A program made the position numbers and the translations under genes. The notes under the pieces were generated by a model that saw nothing but the letters and a program-made list of their open reading frames with translations, did no database searches and had not been told where the DNA came from. This document shows, piece by piece, positions 9,101-19,732 of a stretch of 64,000 nucleotides of DNA. This DNA comes from Ceratopteris richardii (lineage: Eukaryota > Streptophyta > Polypodiopsida > Polypodiales > Pteridaceae), in the NCBI GenBank assembly GCA_020310875.1, contig CM035432.1, positions 98,644,512 to 98,708,511 on the forward strand, written 5' to 3'. Position 1 is the stretch's first letter. Every line of letters starts with the position of its first letter.

Positions 9101-11944
9101 CATTGCTCCAGAGGATCAACATAAGACGGCTTTTGCTACGGAGTGGGGCATATTTGCCTTTCGGGTAATGCCATTCGGGCTTACTAATGCACCTGCTACC
9201 TTTCAAAGATTGATGTGTCACGTGTTTAAAGAGTTCTTGAGGAAGAATTTGGAAGTCTATGTTGATGATCTTTGCGCTCACTCCAACATTAGACAGACCC
9301 ATATACCTGAACTCAGACAGATCTTTGATAAATGCAGAGACTATCAAGTCTGCCTGAACCCAGAAAAGTGTGTTTTCATGGTCAAGCAAGGCAAAATTCT
9401 AGGACACATAGTGTCTAAGAACGGTATATCCACTGACGAGGAGAAGGTGAGAGCCATCGCAGAACTACCTAGGCCAAAGAATGTCAAGGAAGTACAGGCT
9501 TTCATGGGGCATTGTGGTTACTACCGCCGGTTCATTCATATGTACGCTGTCATTGCAAAGCCCATGTACGGACTTCTGACTAACTTTGAGTGGACTGATG
9601 AATGTGAGAATTCCTTCTAGGAGCTTAAACAAAGATTATGTTCAGCACCAATCTTGACCACACCAGATTGGAACAAACCATTCCATGTTCATGTGGATGC
9701 CTCCAATTATGCTATTGGATGTGTACTCGCACAACCTACGGGTGAAGGTAATATGGATCTCCCTATTGCCTATGCCAGTAGACAATTGAATGCTGCTGAA
9801 CGGAACTATACAACCACCGAACGAGAAGGATTAGGCATGGTGTACGCAGTTAAAAAGTTTAGACACTACTTGCTTGCAAATAAGTTCAAATTCTTTACTC
9901 ATCACCAAGCTCTACTGTACCTGGTAAACAAGCCGTGTAATACAGGCAGATTAGTAAGATGGTTTCTCTTACTAATGGAATATGACTTTGAGGTAGTAGT
10001 GAGGAAAGGCAGAACTCACCTGAGAGCAGATCATCTCTCAAGGCTCACATTAGGAGAAGCCCCACAAGGAGTGTCAGATGACTTACCTGATGCTTACTTG
10101 TTTAATTTGGAAGTGGTGCCGCAGTGGGCTAAGCCATTAGTGCCAGTATTGACATACGGGCCTAACCACCCAGTAATAGCCACACAGGATAGAGAGGTAG
10201 TAAAAGCCCAAAAGTACCACATCATGGTTGGAAGTATGTACAAGCACACAGATCAAAGGATCTTGGCTTGTTGTGTAGAAGAGGACGAGTACGCTAAGTG
10301 GTTGCAATTAGCACATGTAGGTGCATTAGAGCAACACTACTCAAAACAACGAACCCTACAGACCCTGAGGAGACTAGGAGTGCATTGGCCTACTATGGAG
10401 GTTGATGTCCAAAAGTTGTGCAAGGAATGCCCAATATGTTGCACTAAACCACCTGTGGAACATGCCACTCTTTATCAAGTGTCCATCGTGCCAGATTGGA
10501 GTGAACCACTAGTATCCTTCCTGAGGACGAAAACATTCCCTCCAGACATGACTCTGGCTAGGAAAAGGAGTTTAGAACAAGAAGCCCAGGATTACTCACT
10601 CATTGGTGATAATCTATAAAAGCGTGGTAAAGATGGTTACCTGAGACTATGTGTCCATGAAAGTGAATATCTCAAGATCTTGGAAAGTGCTCACCAAGGC
10701 GGAGCAGGAGGACACTTTGGACCACATCGGGTGATCAAGGCAATACTATTTGCGGGCTTCTGGTGGTCGACCCTTCACATGGATGCACATACCTATGTGA
10801 AACGGTGTGATGTTTGTCAGAGAACTCAGTATCCTATACGCAAGGATGAGATGCCACTGAAACCTATGATGGGTGGATGTGCATTTTCTAAGTGGGGAAT
10901 AGACTTTGTTGGTCCTATTAATCCCCCAGCTAAGGATTCACATGGTGATTATATCATTGTGGCCACGGATTATCTAACCAAGTGGGTAGAAGTGAAAGCC
11001 ACATCGAAGATTGATGCCCAAACGACCGCTAAATTCTTATTTGAGAATGTGTTCACTCGATACGAGCTACCCATAGATCTAGTAAGTGATAGAGGGACTC
11101 ACTTCTTGAATGAAGTCATTGAAAATCTTCTTCAAGAGTTCTTGGTGATACACAAAAAGTCCGCCCCCTATCACCCACAAGCTAATGGACAAGCCGAAAG
11201 CACAAATAAGATTTTATGCAATGTGCTAACCAAATTAGTGAATAACAAACGCTCTGATTGGGACAAACAACTACACCATGCTGTTTGGGCATACAGAGTT
11301 GCCTATAAAACGGTACTCCAAGCCACGCCCTTTCAGATGGTTTTCGGCCAGAATGCAGTGCTACCATTGGATTTTTTGATACCAACCTTGAAAGTAGCAC
11401 AAGAGCATGATTGGACAGGCCATGAGTTGTCCTCTAGAATCTTCGATCTTGAACGACTAGGTGAAACACGATTGAGGGCTACAGCAGGAATTTATGCAGC
11501 CAAGAAGAGGCAAAATGCATATTTCGATGCACACGTCAAGGATAAAGGCTTGAAAGCAGGAGACCTAGTCCTAGTCTACACCTTGAAGCAACATGCATGG
11601 AAATTAGAGAAGAGAGGTTACGGGCCAATGATTATCAATAGAATCTCCACAAGTGGAGCAGTTCAACTAGCCACTCTAGAGGGTGATATTCTACCAAGTT
11701 ACATAAGTGGATGCAGAGGCAAGTTATATCAAGAACCCTTGACTGAAGAGATGCTAAATCGACTCAACACTGCCAAGAAACGTAAAGAAGAAGAGAAAAG
11801 AATTAGAGAAGAAGCACAGGCAGAAGCGTTAGAACGCATCCGACGAATGAAATTGAGGAGACAAGGCAGAGACCCACCTACGCCTGACACTCAAGAATCT
11901 GTAGGCTATCCTATGGCCATGTGCAAGGCTTCAGGTGGACGTTC
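6135..11944 (+). pseudogene. G1 Pol: protease, RT, RNase H, double HHCC, integrase
   Basis: The same frame as Gag. It opens with a knuckle (C-Q-D-C-G-K-E-H-L-L-R-E-C, about 6160-6195) and a charged linker. Retropepsin follows with I-L-D-S-G-A-G at about 7535-7555 and I-L-G-R-P-F at about 7760. RT occupies about 8780-9400 with Y-V-D-D at 9257-9268, then RNase H (H-V-D-A-S-N-Y-A-I-G, 9690 onward). A first HHCC module lies at about 10310-10445 and a second at about 10690-10840, then the integrase core with Asp in D-F-V-G-P, Asp in S-D-R-G-T-H-F and Glu in Q-A-E-S-T-N. No chromodomain is seen. Stops: TAG 9618-9620 (between RT and RNase H) and TAA 10617-10619 (between the two HHCC modules). At 11945 the frame is cut by G2 and resumes at 25323. 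Confidence 0.92.
11940..11944. repeat. Target-site duplication of G2, left copy
   Basis: cgttc immediately before the left LTR of G2. The identical cgttc is at 25318-25322, and together they prove one insertion event of 11945-25317 into G1. Confidence 0.93.
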
Positions 11945-12443
11945 TGTTGTCAGGATCTTGCTCACGCGCATACAGAGATTACGGACGCAGAAAAAACACA
12001 CAGAAAATAGAGGCAACAAGAGACGAGACCGAACGCAAGATTGGGTGCAATCTCCCCCCATGCACTCTGTTTCGACAGTCCACAGAGTGCATGTATTTAT
12101 AGGAATTTTGATTACGTCGAAAAGAGTGGTTACAAGAGGGCGGCTTTGAAAAGCAAGCGTGAATCTAAAAGTTGATAACTTTTACAGAAAGCCATTGCTT
12201 TCAATAACAGAAACTACGGTCTACAATGATCCTTATACTAATCATTACTTTTTTTAACAATAGAACCTTCTACGCAGGTTTATTTACAAGCTAAATAATA
12301 ATTATTCGGATTATTGATGTCCACCCTTTCACGCCTTGCACGCTCCTCACGAACCTTCAGCTGCTATATCAGAAACATCAAAAACATATTAATACATTAA
12401 TAATATAACACTTTAGCAATGCATTGTTCAATAATATACAACA
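11945..12443 (-). repeat. 3' LTR of G2 (499 bp)
   Basis: The plus strand reads TGTTGTCAGG ... TACAACA. It aligns without gaps to 24819-25317. A minus-strand TATAAATACATGC lies at about 12090-12104. Eight substitutions separate the two LTRs (1.6%). Confidence 0.95.
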
Positions 12444-12883
12444 TGCCTCCCAGTTGACAAGCAACTGACCTCAGTTGATAAAATAATTCAACACTCTAAC
12501 AATTATAATGCAGTGTTCAACATATTCCATGTTACAATCCAACAATGCATTGGCTATTCTATATTTCAATCCAACAATGCATTGGCTATTTTATATTTCA
12601 ATCCAACAATGCATTGGCTATTCTATATTTCAATCCAACAATGCATTGGCTATTTTATATTTCAATCCAACAATGCATTGGCTATTCTATATTTCAATCC
12701 AACAATGCATTGTTCAACATATTCCATAAGGTATAACATGCCCCGTAGTTGAACAAGCAACTGACCTCAGGTGATAAAAGAATAAACATAGATGGCCAGT
12801 CACATGTTTCATCACTGAATAAAAATAGGCATGTGCCATGTAAAAAAAAATACATGCATGGAAATGTTCATGGAGCTGTTACA
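12444..12883 (-). other. G2 3' untranslated end with duplicated PPT flank
   Basis: Between the pol stop and the 3' LTR. The stretch next to the LTR (12441-12480) is repeated imperfectly at about 12737-12778: acatgcc..., a gttga-rich piece, then caagcaactgacctca(g)ttgataaaa. The 32-bp tandem array lies between the two copies. The minus-strand polypurine tract (gggaggc, about 12445-12452) borders the LTR; the second copy has cgggg in its place. Confidence 0.65.
12541..12715. repeat. 32-bp tandem array, about 5.5 copies
   Basis: Units begin at 12541, 12573, 12605, 12637, 12669 and 12701, exactly 32 bp apart. Units alternate between ttctatat and ttttatat, giving a 64-bp higher-order period. The core aatgcattg is palindromic-like and also occurs near the LTR end (about 12418-12426). 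Because 32 is not a multiple of 3, the array reads open in several frames; those ORFs are artefacts. Confidence 0.93.
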
Positions 12884-14857
12884 TTAATGTGTTTGTGTAT
12901 GATATGCAAAAATTAAGTGGTCATAATGAGGTGTTAATTGTGTTTTATGTATCCATTGACATTCTTCAATAGAGTGATTTTTGTACTTAACCAAATATCG
13001 ATGATATTGAGTACCTGTGCGTGTAGTAGTGACATCATAATCAATGATTTTCTCAGGAACTAAGATTTCAGATTGTTCTTCAATTAAAGGAGGGTCATCA
13101 AGAAGTGGAGCAAGTGGTAAAGTTCCTTTAAATGGTTTAAGTAAACTAATATGAAAAGAATTATGAATGGTCCAATGGGATGGAATATCTAATCGAAATG
13201 AATTATCATTAATTTTTTCTATAATGTGAAACGGTCCATAATAGCGTGGTGCAAGTTTAATTTTAGGATGTTGCAAAATATTTTTGAGACGTCTTTTAAT
13301 TATTTGCAACCATACAAAATCATTTTCCTTGAATTCTTTGGCTAATCGTTTAGTATTGATAATACGTGTATATCGCTCTTGACTTTTCCTAATGTGTTCG
13401 TGAACATCATGAAGTATAGAAACGTGATCTTGAGCAATAGAATCAGCCATCGGAATGTCGGTTTGGGTGAGGGACATGGGAGTGGGAAGCTTTTTACCAA
13501 AAACTATTTCAAGAGGTGCACGACCAGTAGTGGTGTGTGAAGTGTTATTGTAAGCAAATTGAAGCAATGGCAACTTTTCATCCCAGTTATTAGGATTATC
13601 TAATGAATAACAACGCAATAAATCAAGAATAGTACTATTTGTAGCCTCACTCTGTCCATTACTTTCAGGATGAAATGCAGAGCTAAAATCTATTTTAGAA
13701 CCAAAATGTTGAAATAAGGCAACCCAAAAATGATTACAAAACCTAACATCACGATCAGATAACATTACTTTAGGAAATCCATGATGTGGAAAAATGCATT
13801 TAATGAATAATTTTGCAGCTTGAGGTGCAGTCAAAGTTTTTCTACATGGAATGAAATATGCATATTTACTAAACCTATCAACTATTGTCCAAATCATATT
13901 ATTATGTGATGAAGTGATAGGAAGACCTGTGATAAAATCCATAGAGATTTGTTCCCATGGTTCATTTGGAATAGGAAGTGGCATTAATAATCCAAATGGT
14001 TTACCATGATGACGTTTGACACGCTGACATACAATGCATTGAGAAACATAATGTGCAATGTCTTTTTCCATGTGTGGCCAAAAGAAGAAATCTTTGCAAG
14101 CAGAAATGGTGCTTTGTATGCCTCTATGACCCATGTAAGATGGTTCATGCATTTCTTTAATGACAAAATCTTTAAAAGCTTGGGTTATGAACAATCTATG
14201 TTGAAAATAGAGAAAACCATTATGAAATGTATAATGTTCATCAGATAAAGATGCAGCATTGTTGAAGTCATGCCATGCACGTGAAAAATACAAATCAGAT
14301 GCATAAGTGGAAACCATTTCTTGAAAAGAGTGAATTTGGATGGCAGAAATATTATTCAAAACAACAGAATGCAAAGGAAAACGGCTAAGAGCATCCGCTA
14401 CAACATTAGCTTTACCAGGCTGATATTGTATCATGGGTTGGAAATTTTGAATGAATGATGCCCATTTAAGATGCCTATCAGAGATTAAGGGCTGATTTAA
14501 TAAATGTTTAATAGCCTGTTGATTGGTTTTGATTAAGACCTCAGAGCCCATAAGATAGTGTTTCCAAATTCGCAAAGCATGTACAACTGCTAACAATTCT
14601 TTATCATACGTACTATAATTATGCTCTGAGGGTTTAAGCTTTCTACTCTCAAATGCAATGGGATGGTCATTTTGCATCAGAACAGCACCTATTCCTGAAC
14701 CACTAGCATCAGTAACAACATGAAAGGGTTGTGAAAAATCAGGTAATTGTAAAACAGGTGCATGTGAAAGTGCATGTTTAAGTTTGTCAAAGGACTGTTG
14801 TTGGGTAAATCCCCATGCAAATTTCATTTTCTTTTTCAACAACAAGGTAAGAGGCAA
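12884..14857 (-). pseudogene. G2 RNase H, integrase and chromodomain
   Basis: The frame continues from the RT after the stop at 14876. RNase H: V-V-T-D-A-S-G-S-G-I-G-A-V-L near 14700, E-L-L-A-V-V-H-A-L, and D-A-L-S-R at the end. Integrase HHCC: H-E-P-S-Y-M-G-H-R-G with C-I-V-C-Q. The core has Asp in S-M-D-F-I-T-G-L-P, Asp in L-S-D-R-D and Glu in N-G-Q-S-E-A-T-N, all three catalytic residues present. A C-terminal chromodomain spans about 12900-13070 (I-I-D-Y-D, Y-L-V-K-Y-K, W-I-H). Chromodomains bind histone marks and target integration to heterochromatin. This long segment is free of stops, so G2 is damaged mainly by the TGA at 14876 and by the C2 insertion. Confidence 0.94.
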
Positions 14858-14875
14858 TGCTAAATAAGAAAAATT

Positions 14876-15527
14876 TCAAACAAACTTCCTATAGAAACTA
14901 GCCAACCCAAGAAAAGAACGAACATCATTGACTGATTGTGGTGTAGGCCATTCTATGATAACTCTAATCTTTTTAGGATCCACATGCACACCTTCACTTG
15001 AAATAATATGTCCTAAATATTCTAGCTTACGCTGAAAGAAATAACTCTTTTCAGGATTAGCATAAAATGTGTTCTCTCGTAACAAATGAAAAACTGTTTC
15101 AAGATGCTTTTCATGTTCACTATCATTCTTACTGTAAATAAGTATGTCATCAAAGAATACAAGAACAAAAGCTTGGTAATCAAGAGAAATATTGTTCATC
15201 ATTCGCGCAAATGTAGCAGGGGTATTAGTAAGTCCAAAGGGCATTACCATAAATTCATAATGGCCATTTTGAGTTCTAAATGCAGTCTTAAAAATATCAC
15301 TTTGTGTCATACGAATCTGATGGTAACCCAATTTAAGATCAATTTTACTAAAGACACGAGCTCCTCGTAACTTATCTAAGAGATCATCTATTCGAGGAAT
15401 ACGGTATCTATTCTTGATCGTGATCTTGTTAAGGGCTCTATAATCAATGCACATTCCATAAGTTTTATTCTTCTTCTCTACTAAAAGAACTGGTGATCCA
15501 AATGTGGAAGAACTAGGCCTTATAAGT
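14876..15527 (-). pseudogene. G2 RT domain, left of C2
   Basis: Continuation of the G2 frame after C2. RT motifs in order: F-G-S-P-V-L-L-V-E-K-K, C-I-D-Y-R-A-L-N, F-S-K-I-D-L-K-L-G-Y-H-Q-I, M-P-F-G-L-T-N-T-P-A-T-F, and the catalytic F-F-D-D-I-L-I-Y-S near 15140-15160, then L-G-H-I-I and F-L-G-L-A-S-F-Y-R-K-F. It ends in TGA (14876-14878). The same frame stays open into RNase H beyond it, and the family residue at that site would be Arg or Lys, so a CGA-to-TGA change is likely. The first codons of the longer ORF that starts at 15574 are C2 LTR sequence and do not belong to this protein. Confidence 0.93.
15523..15527. repeat. Target-site duplication of C2, left copy
   Basis: taagt before the C2 5' LTR. 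The right copy at 22315-22319 is taagc, so four of five bases match. The right copy keeps the G2 reading frame. Confidence 0.8.
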
Positions 15528-16799
15528 TGTTGGAGCAAGTCTATGACAAGCCTAAGTATTGGCTTGAGTCCCACAAAGTCATAGAAAAAGCCTTAAAATG
15601 AAGACTATGTAAAGTTCACTTGTGAACTACCTCTTGTAACTTTTGAAGAGTTTACTTAATGTAAAAGTAAGAGAATCTTAAGTGGTTGAGTCCACTTGAT
15701 CAAGAATGGAAAGAGGAGCCAAGAATTTGTGATTTGTGGTAGGTAGAGAATCAAATCAATCATTGATTGATTGGAGAGTGATTGAGGGAAGTTAGCCTCC
15801 CAAACTCAACTATAAATAGATGGCAGTTTTAGTCGTGGTTAGAGAGACCTATGTGAAGACCTCCAAGAGCTGAGCTTTATGCCATATCAAGGTGTGATTA
15901 CAAGGCACACATATGTATCAGTAAGTCATTGTATTGTACAAGCAATATACTTTCATTTTCATTATTATTTAAGTTCATCTTTCCATGTTCTTGTGAAGTG
16001 TACTACTCACTGCCATTACTCTCAGTTTTCTCAGTCAGCTTGAAGAGATGTTTTCTCTGAGCTTGGTTCATCATTTTCAGTGATTTGACTTGGTAAAGTT
16101 AGCTCTATAAGTCTACTATATGCTCACAAATTTTCATGCCATTTGGATGTTGCAATCTTCAGTTATGTTCATTTGAAATCAACAGGGTCTGTTCATCTTC
16201 ACTTCTCTGTCAGGTACCCGACTTTTTCACTCATCTTGTGAGAGGTGTTTCTCAGTGGTTACTTATCCACATTCAGTGATTTAAAGCTTGTTAGATTCAG
16301 CTTACTGTCTAGTATAACCATACAAATTTTCATAATCATTGGATTCCTAAATTTTGAGTTATGTTTATTTTTCTGCTCATTGGTCTATTTCTGTAGCAGC
16401 CCGTGAAAATCGGGATGATGTCATCACTTGTTAAAACTCATTCTCAGTGTGTGGTTTATTATTTTTGATGAGATTACTCTTGAAAGTTAGCTCTGTAAGT
16501 TACCTAGACTTCCCCAAGAGGAATTAAGCTAGTTGCTGCTGTGCTCAGAGAATTATGTAAAACACTGGACATGTATATGAACCAAGAATAGCAAGTTTTC
16601 ACCTCTGAGCTAACTCCAACTTATCTGTTTTGATCTATCTTTTTGAGAGTGATCTTCCAAAGTACATAGGGTGTCTAATACATCCATTGGCAAGCTAAAA
16701 GGGCCCACCATATACTCCTGGAGTTCATTTGGCTGGTGTAGATCAAGGATTTTGCAACACCTCTTCATCTTCAAGCACATACCTATCCATCTCTTCACA
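15528..16799 (+). repeat. 5' LTR of C2 (1,272 bp)
   Basis: TGTTGGAGCA ... CTTCACA. TATAAATAG lies at 15811-15819. Ungapped alignment to the 3' LTR shows about 40 substitutions, 24 of them between LTR positions ~516 and ~853 (16043-16380). In that stretch several sites agree with C3 only in the 3' LTR, so this LTR carries the odd segment. A conserved hairpin block lies at 16396-16424. Confidence 0.95.
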
Positions 16800-16800
16800 G

Positions 16801-16812
16801 TGGTATCAGAGC
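16801..16812 (+). other. Primer-binding site of C2 (tRNA-Met)
   Basis: TGGTATCAGAGC one base after the 5' LTR. The gag ATG follows 14 bases later, so the leader is almost absent. Confidence 0.95.
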
Positions 16813-16825
16813 AAGGTTAGACAAC

Positions 16826-18850
16826 ATGGCAGATGGATTTCCTTCATCAATTGACAAATTGGATAGAGGTAATTACTCAGCTTGGTCATTAAGGATGGAA
16901 GCTTATCTCCAAGGTAGAATTTTATATGGTTATGTGGCTAGAGATGAAGTTATGCCAAGTTTCAGGAACAAAAGTCAACCAACACAAGAAGAGCAAGAAA
17001 GATTGAGCACATGGTGCTCCAAGGATGCACTTGTAAGGTCTTATCTCCTCAACTCTATCTCAGATTTTTTGTTGCCTCACATTAGAAGTTGTAAGACATC
17101 TCAGGAAGTGTGGGATGCACTTGAAGCTTTCTTTTCTTCAAGTACCAAAGCTAGGAAGCATCAACTATGGCTGGATTTCACAACTCTCAAGAAGGCTCCC
17201 AAACAAAATGTGACTGATTTTGTCACAAAGCTCAAGGACATAGCGGATCAGTTGGGAAGCATTGGAGAGGTAATAGATGAAGAGCAAATTGTAAGGCAGG
17301 TCATCAATGGCTTGAAGGTAGATGACAAGTGGGAAGCATTCACCACAGCTATGGATTTGTACATGGACATGCATGTACCTGATTTCAACACACTCATTGG
17401 ACAACTACTTACTCAAGAGGCAAAGCTTATCAAAAATCGAGAAAGCTCTAAAGGTAATCAATCTTCAGCTTTATACACTTATAAAAGCAAGTCCAAAGAT
17501 AACAAAGGAAAGGCAAAGAAAGTGGATGATGAAGCACGTACATATCAAGCTAACTATGCAGGTAGAGGAAGACATGGCAGAGGTAGAGGAAGAGGAGGTA
17601 GACAAGGAAGGGGGAGATCCCAAGACTCCAACTCATGTTCTATTTGTGGACTAACTAATCATACAACTGAAAATTGCTTTAGGAATTCCAGGAATCAAAG
17701 AGGCAGAGGATACAATAGAGGAAGTTATGGATACTCAAGAGGAAGGTTCAACAACTACCATGGCAACTACAACAACTACAATCATTCAAACTATCAAGGA
17801 GGCTACAAAGGAAGGAGAGACTACAATAACTACACAGAAGACTCAAACAAAGAGGATTCATTATTGATCATGAACATGGCTATGCCACAAGGTAAATCTG
17901 ATGAGCATGTTTTCTACATAGATTCAGGTTGTTCAAATCATGTGGCAGGAAATGTGGCACTCCTATCAGATTTAGAAGATCCAAGGAATAAGCATGAGGT
18001 ACAAACAGGAGATGATACAAAACATCCTGTGAAGAAAATAGGCAATGTCAAAGCACCTGATGGAAACATCAACCTACTCAGTAAGGTACTCTATGTCCCT
18101 ACCATTACAAAGAATTTGATAAGTGTTGGGCAGATAGTAGAGAAAGGGTTGCAAGTCAGGTTCACAAAAGCAGGAGCATTTGTTGAAGATCCAAGTCAAG
18201 GATTCAGAAGAATTGCAAAAGGTGAAAAGACAGGTAGATTGTTCACATTTGAATTACAGGACACTAGAAACATTGCTCTCTTTAATTATGGTAGTCAGAC
18301 ACTCACAGAATTGGAAGTATGGCACAAAAGGTTAGCACATATTGGTGAAAGGTCATTAAAGCAAATCTGCAGGGACCAAAGTGTACTTGGACTTCCTAAT
18401 TTGTCAAAACAACATATGATTTATAAGTGTAGTGCATGTCAATTTGGAAAGTCTCACAGGTTACCATTCATGAAGAAAGGTTATATGCATGGAGATCTCT
18501 TGGAGTTGGTTCATACAGATGTATGGGGACCTAGCAAGGAAGCTTCAATATCTGGATCAAGGTATTATGTTTCCTTTATTGATGATTGCAGCAGATGGAC
18601 TATCCTATTCTTTATGAAACACAAAGATGAAGTTTTTTCATGTTTCAAAAGTTATTTGGCTCTTGTGGAGAATCAAACAGGTAAATCACTAAAAAGGCTA
18701 AGGTCAAATGGAGGGGGAGAATACTTCTCCCATGAGTTTGATTCTTTTCTTCAAGAAAGAGGAATCAAAAGAGAGGTAACTACAAGGTGCAAAATGGAGT
18801 GGCAGAAAGGAGGAATAGGACAATTATTGAAGCTGCAAGGTCTATGTTAA
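16826..18850 (+). pseudogene. C2 Gag, protease and integrase N-terminal part
   Basis: Starts at ATG 16826 (MADGFPSS). Copia Gag domain: Y-S-A-W-S-L-R-M-E, L-L-P-H-I-R-S-C-K-T and I-V-R-Q-V-I-N-G-L. A Gly/Arg/Tyr/Asn-rich basic stretch (17545-17840) surrounds a CCHC knuckle C-S-I-C-G-L-T-N-H-T-T-E-N-C near 17635-17680. Protease D-S-G-C-S-N-H at 17921 onward. The GAG-pre-integrase zinc domain (W-H-K-R-L-A-H, C-S-A-C-Q-F-G-K) lies near 18320-18450, then the integrase core. Its first Asp is present (H-T-D-V-W-G), but the second is Asn (R-S-N-G-G-G, codon 18707-18709) where C3 keeps Asp. An approximately 11-bp deletion near 18786, seen against C3, breaks the frame, and the last ~20 residues of this ORF are out of frame. 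Confidence 0.93.
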
Positions 18851-19702
18851 ATGAAAAGCATTTACCTAATTACTTATGGGCTGAGGCTGTATCTACAGCC
18901 ACTTACTTGATTAACAGGTTGCCTTCAAAATCCCTTGATGGGATGACTCCATATGAGGCTTGGAATGGAAGAAGACCAAGCTTAGATCATTGTAAAATTT
19001 TTTGCTCATGTTCCTTCACAGGTTAGAGGCAAGATGGATCCAAAGGCAGAAAGGTGTGTATTTATTGAATATGACAACAATCAAAAGGGCTACAGGTTAT
19101 ACAACCCTACCAACAAAGGATTCTTGGTAAGCAGAGATGTAGTTTTTGATGAGAACAATTCATGGTATGAAGATTCATGCAGGAAGGTTAATTTACCATA
19201 TAAACTTGAAGAAGATTTTCCAAACCTTGGTAGAGAACAACCAAAGATTGAAGAACAAGACACCTCGGAGGATGATGAAGAATCTCATATGGAAAAGATC
19301 AAAGCATGGAAGTCTAAAGGTAAAGCAAAATTGCAGGAACTTGGACATGAGGCAGAATCATCACATCATGGCCTAAGAAGATCTACGAGGGAAAAGAAAA
19401 AACCAGAAAGGTATGGGTTTGACACCTCATTAGTAACGAAACATTCTATCTACATAGCACAGGACATAAACCAAGAGGAGCCATCATCATTTGAAGAGGC
19501 CAAAGCAAAAACAGAATGGAAGCATGCAATGAAGGAAGAGATCGAAGCACTTGAGGAAAACAACACTTGGGATTTGGTGCCCAAGACTTCATCCATGAAG
19601 GTAATAGGCTCAAGATGGGTCTATAAACTCAAGAAGAATTCTGATGGTTCAATTAACAGGTATAAGGCAAGGCTTGTAGCAAAAGGCTTTGCACAAACTT
19701 AG
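18787..19702 (+). pseudogene. C2 integrase C-terminal part and RT entry
   Basis: Two pieces. 18787-19026 encodes Q-N-G-V-A-E-R-R-N-R (holding the integrase Glu) and L-P-N-Y-L-W-A-E-A-V, shifted relative to the preceding ORF. A second deletion near 18998, again relative to C3, returns the frame for 19034-19702. That piece encodes the integrase tail (C-V-F-I-E-Y-D), an acidic linker, and RT motifs W-K-H-A-M-K-E-E-I-E-A-L, W-V-Y-K-L-K and Y-K-A-R-L-V-A-K-G. TAG at 19700-19702 replaces the codon that in C3 is His. The combined damage prevents any full-length Pol. Confidence 0.9.
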
Positions 19703-19732
19703 GGAATTGATTATGAGGAGACCTTCTCTCCT

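Noticed and set aside
12541..12715. Regular 32-bp repeat could be taken for a CRISPR array
   Set aside because: No spacers: units are contiguous, and the context is a plant retrotransposon 3' end.
12508..12752. Three overlapping ORFs of repeated N-A-L-A-I-L-Y-F-N-P type
   Set aside because: All are readings of the 32-bp array in different frames; period not divisible by 3.
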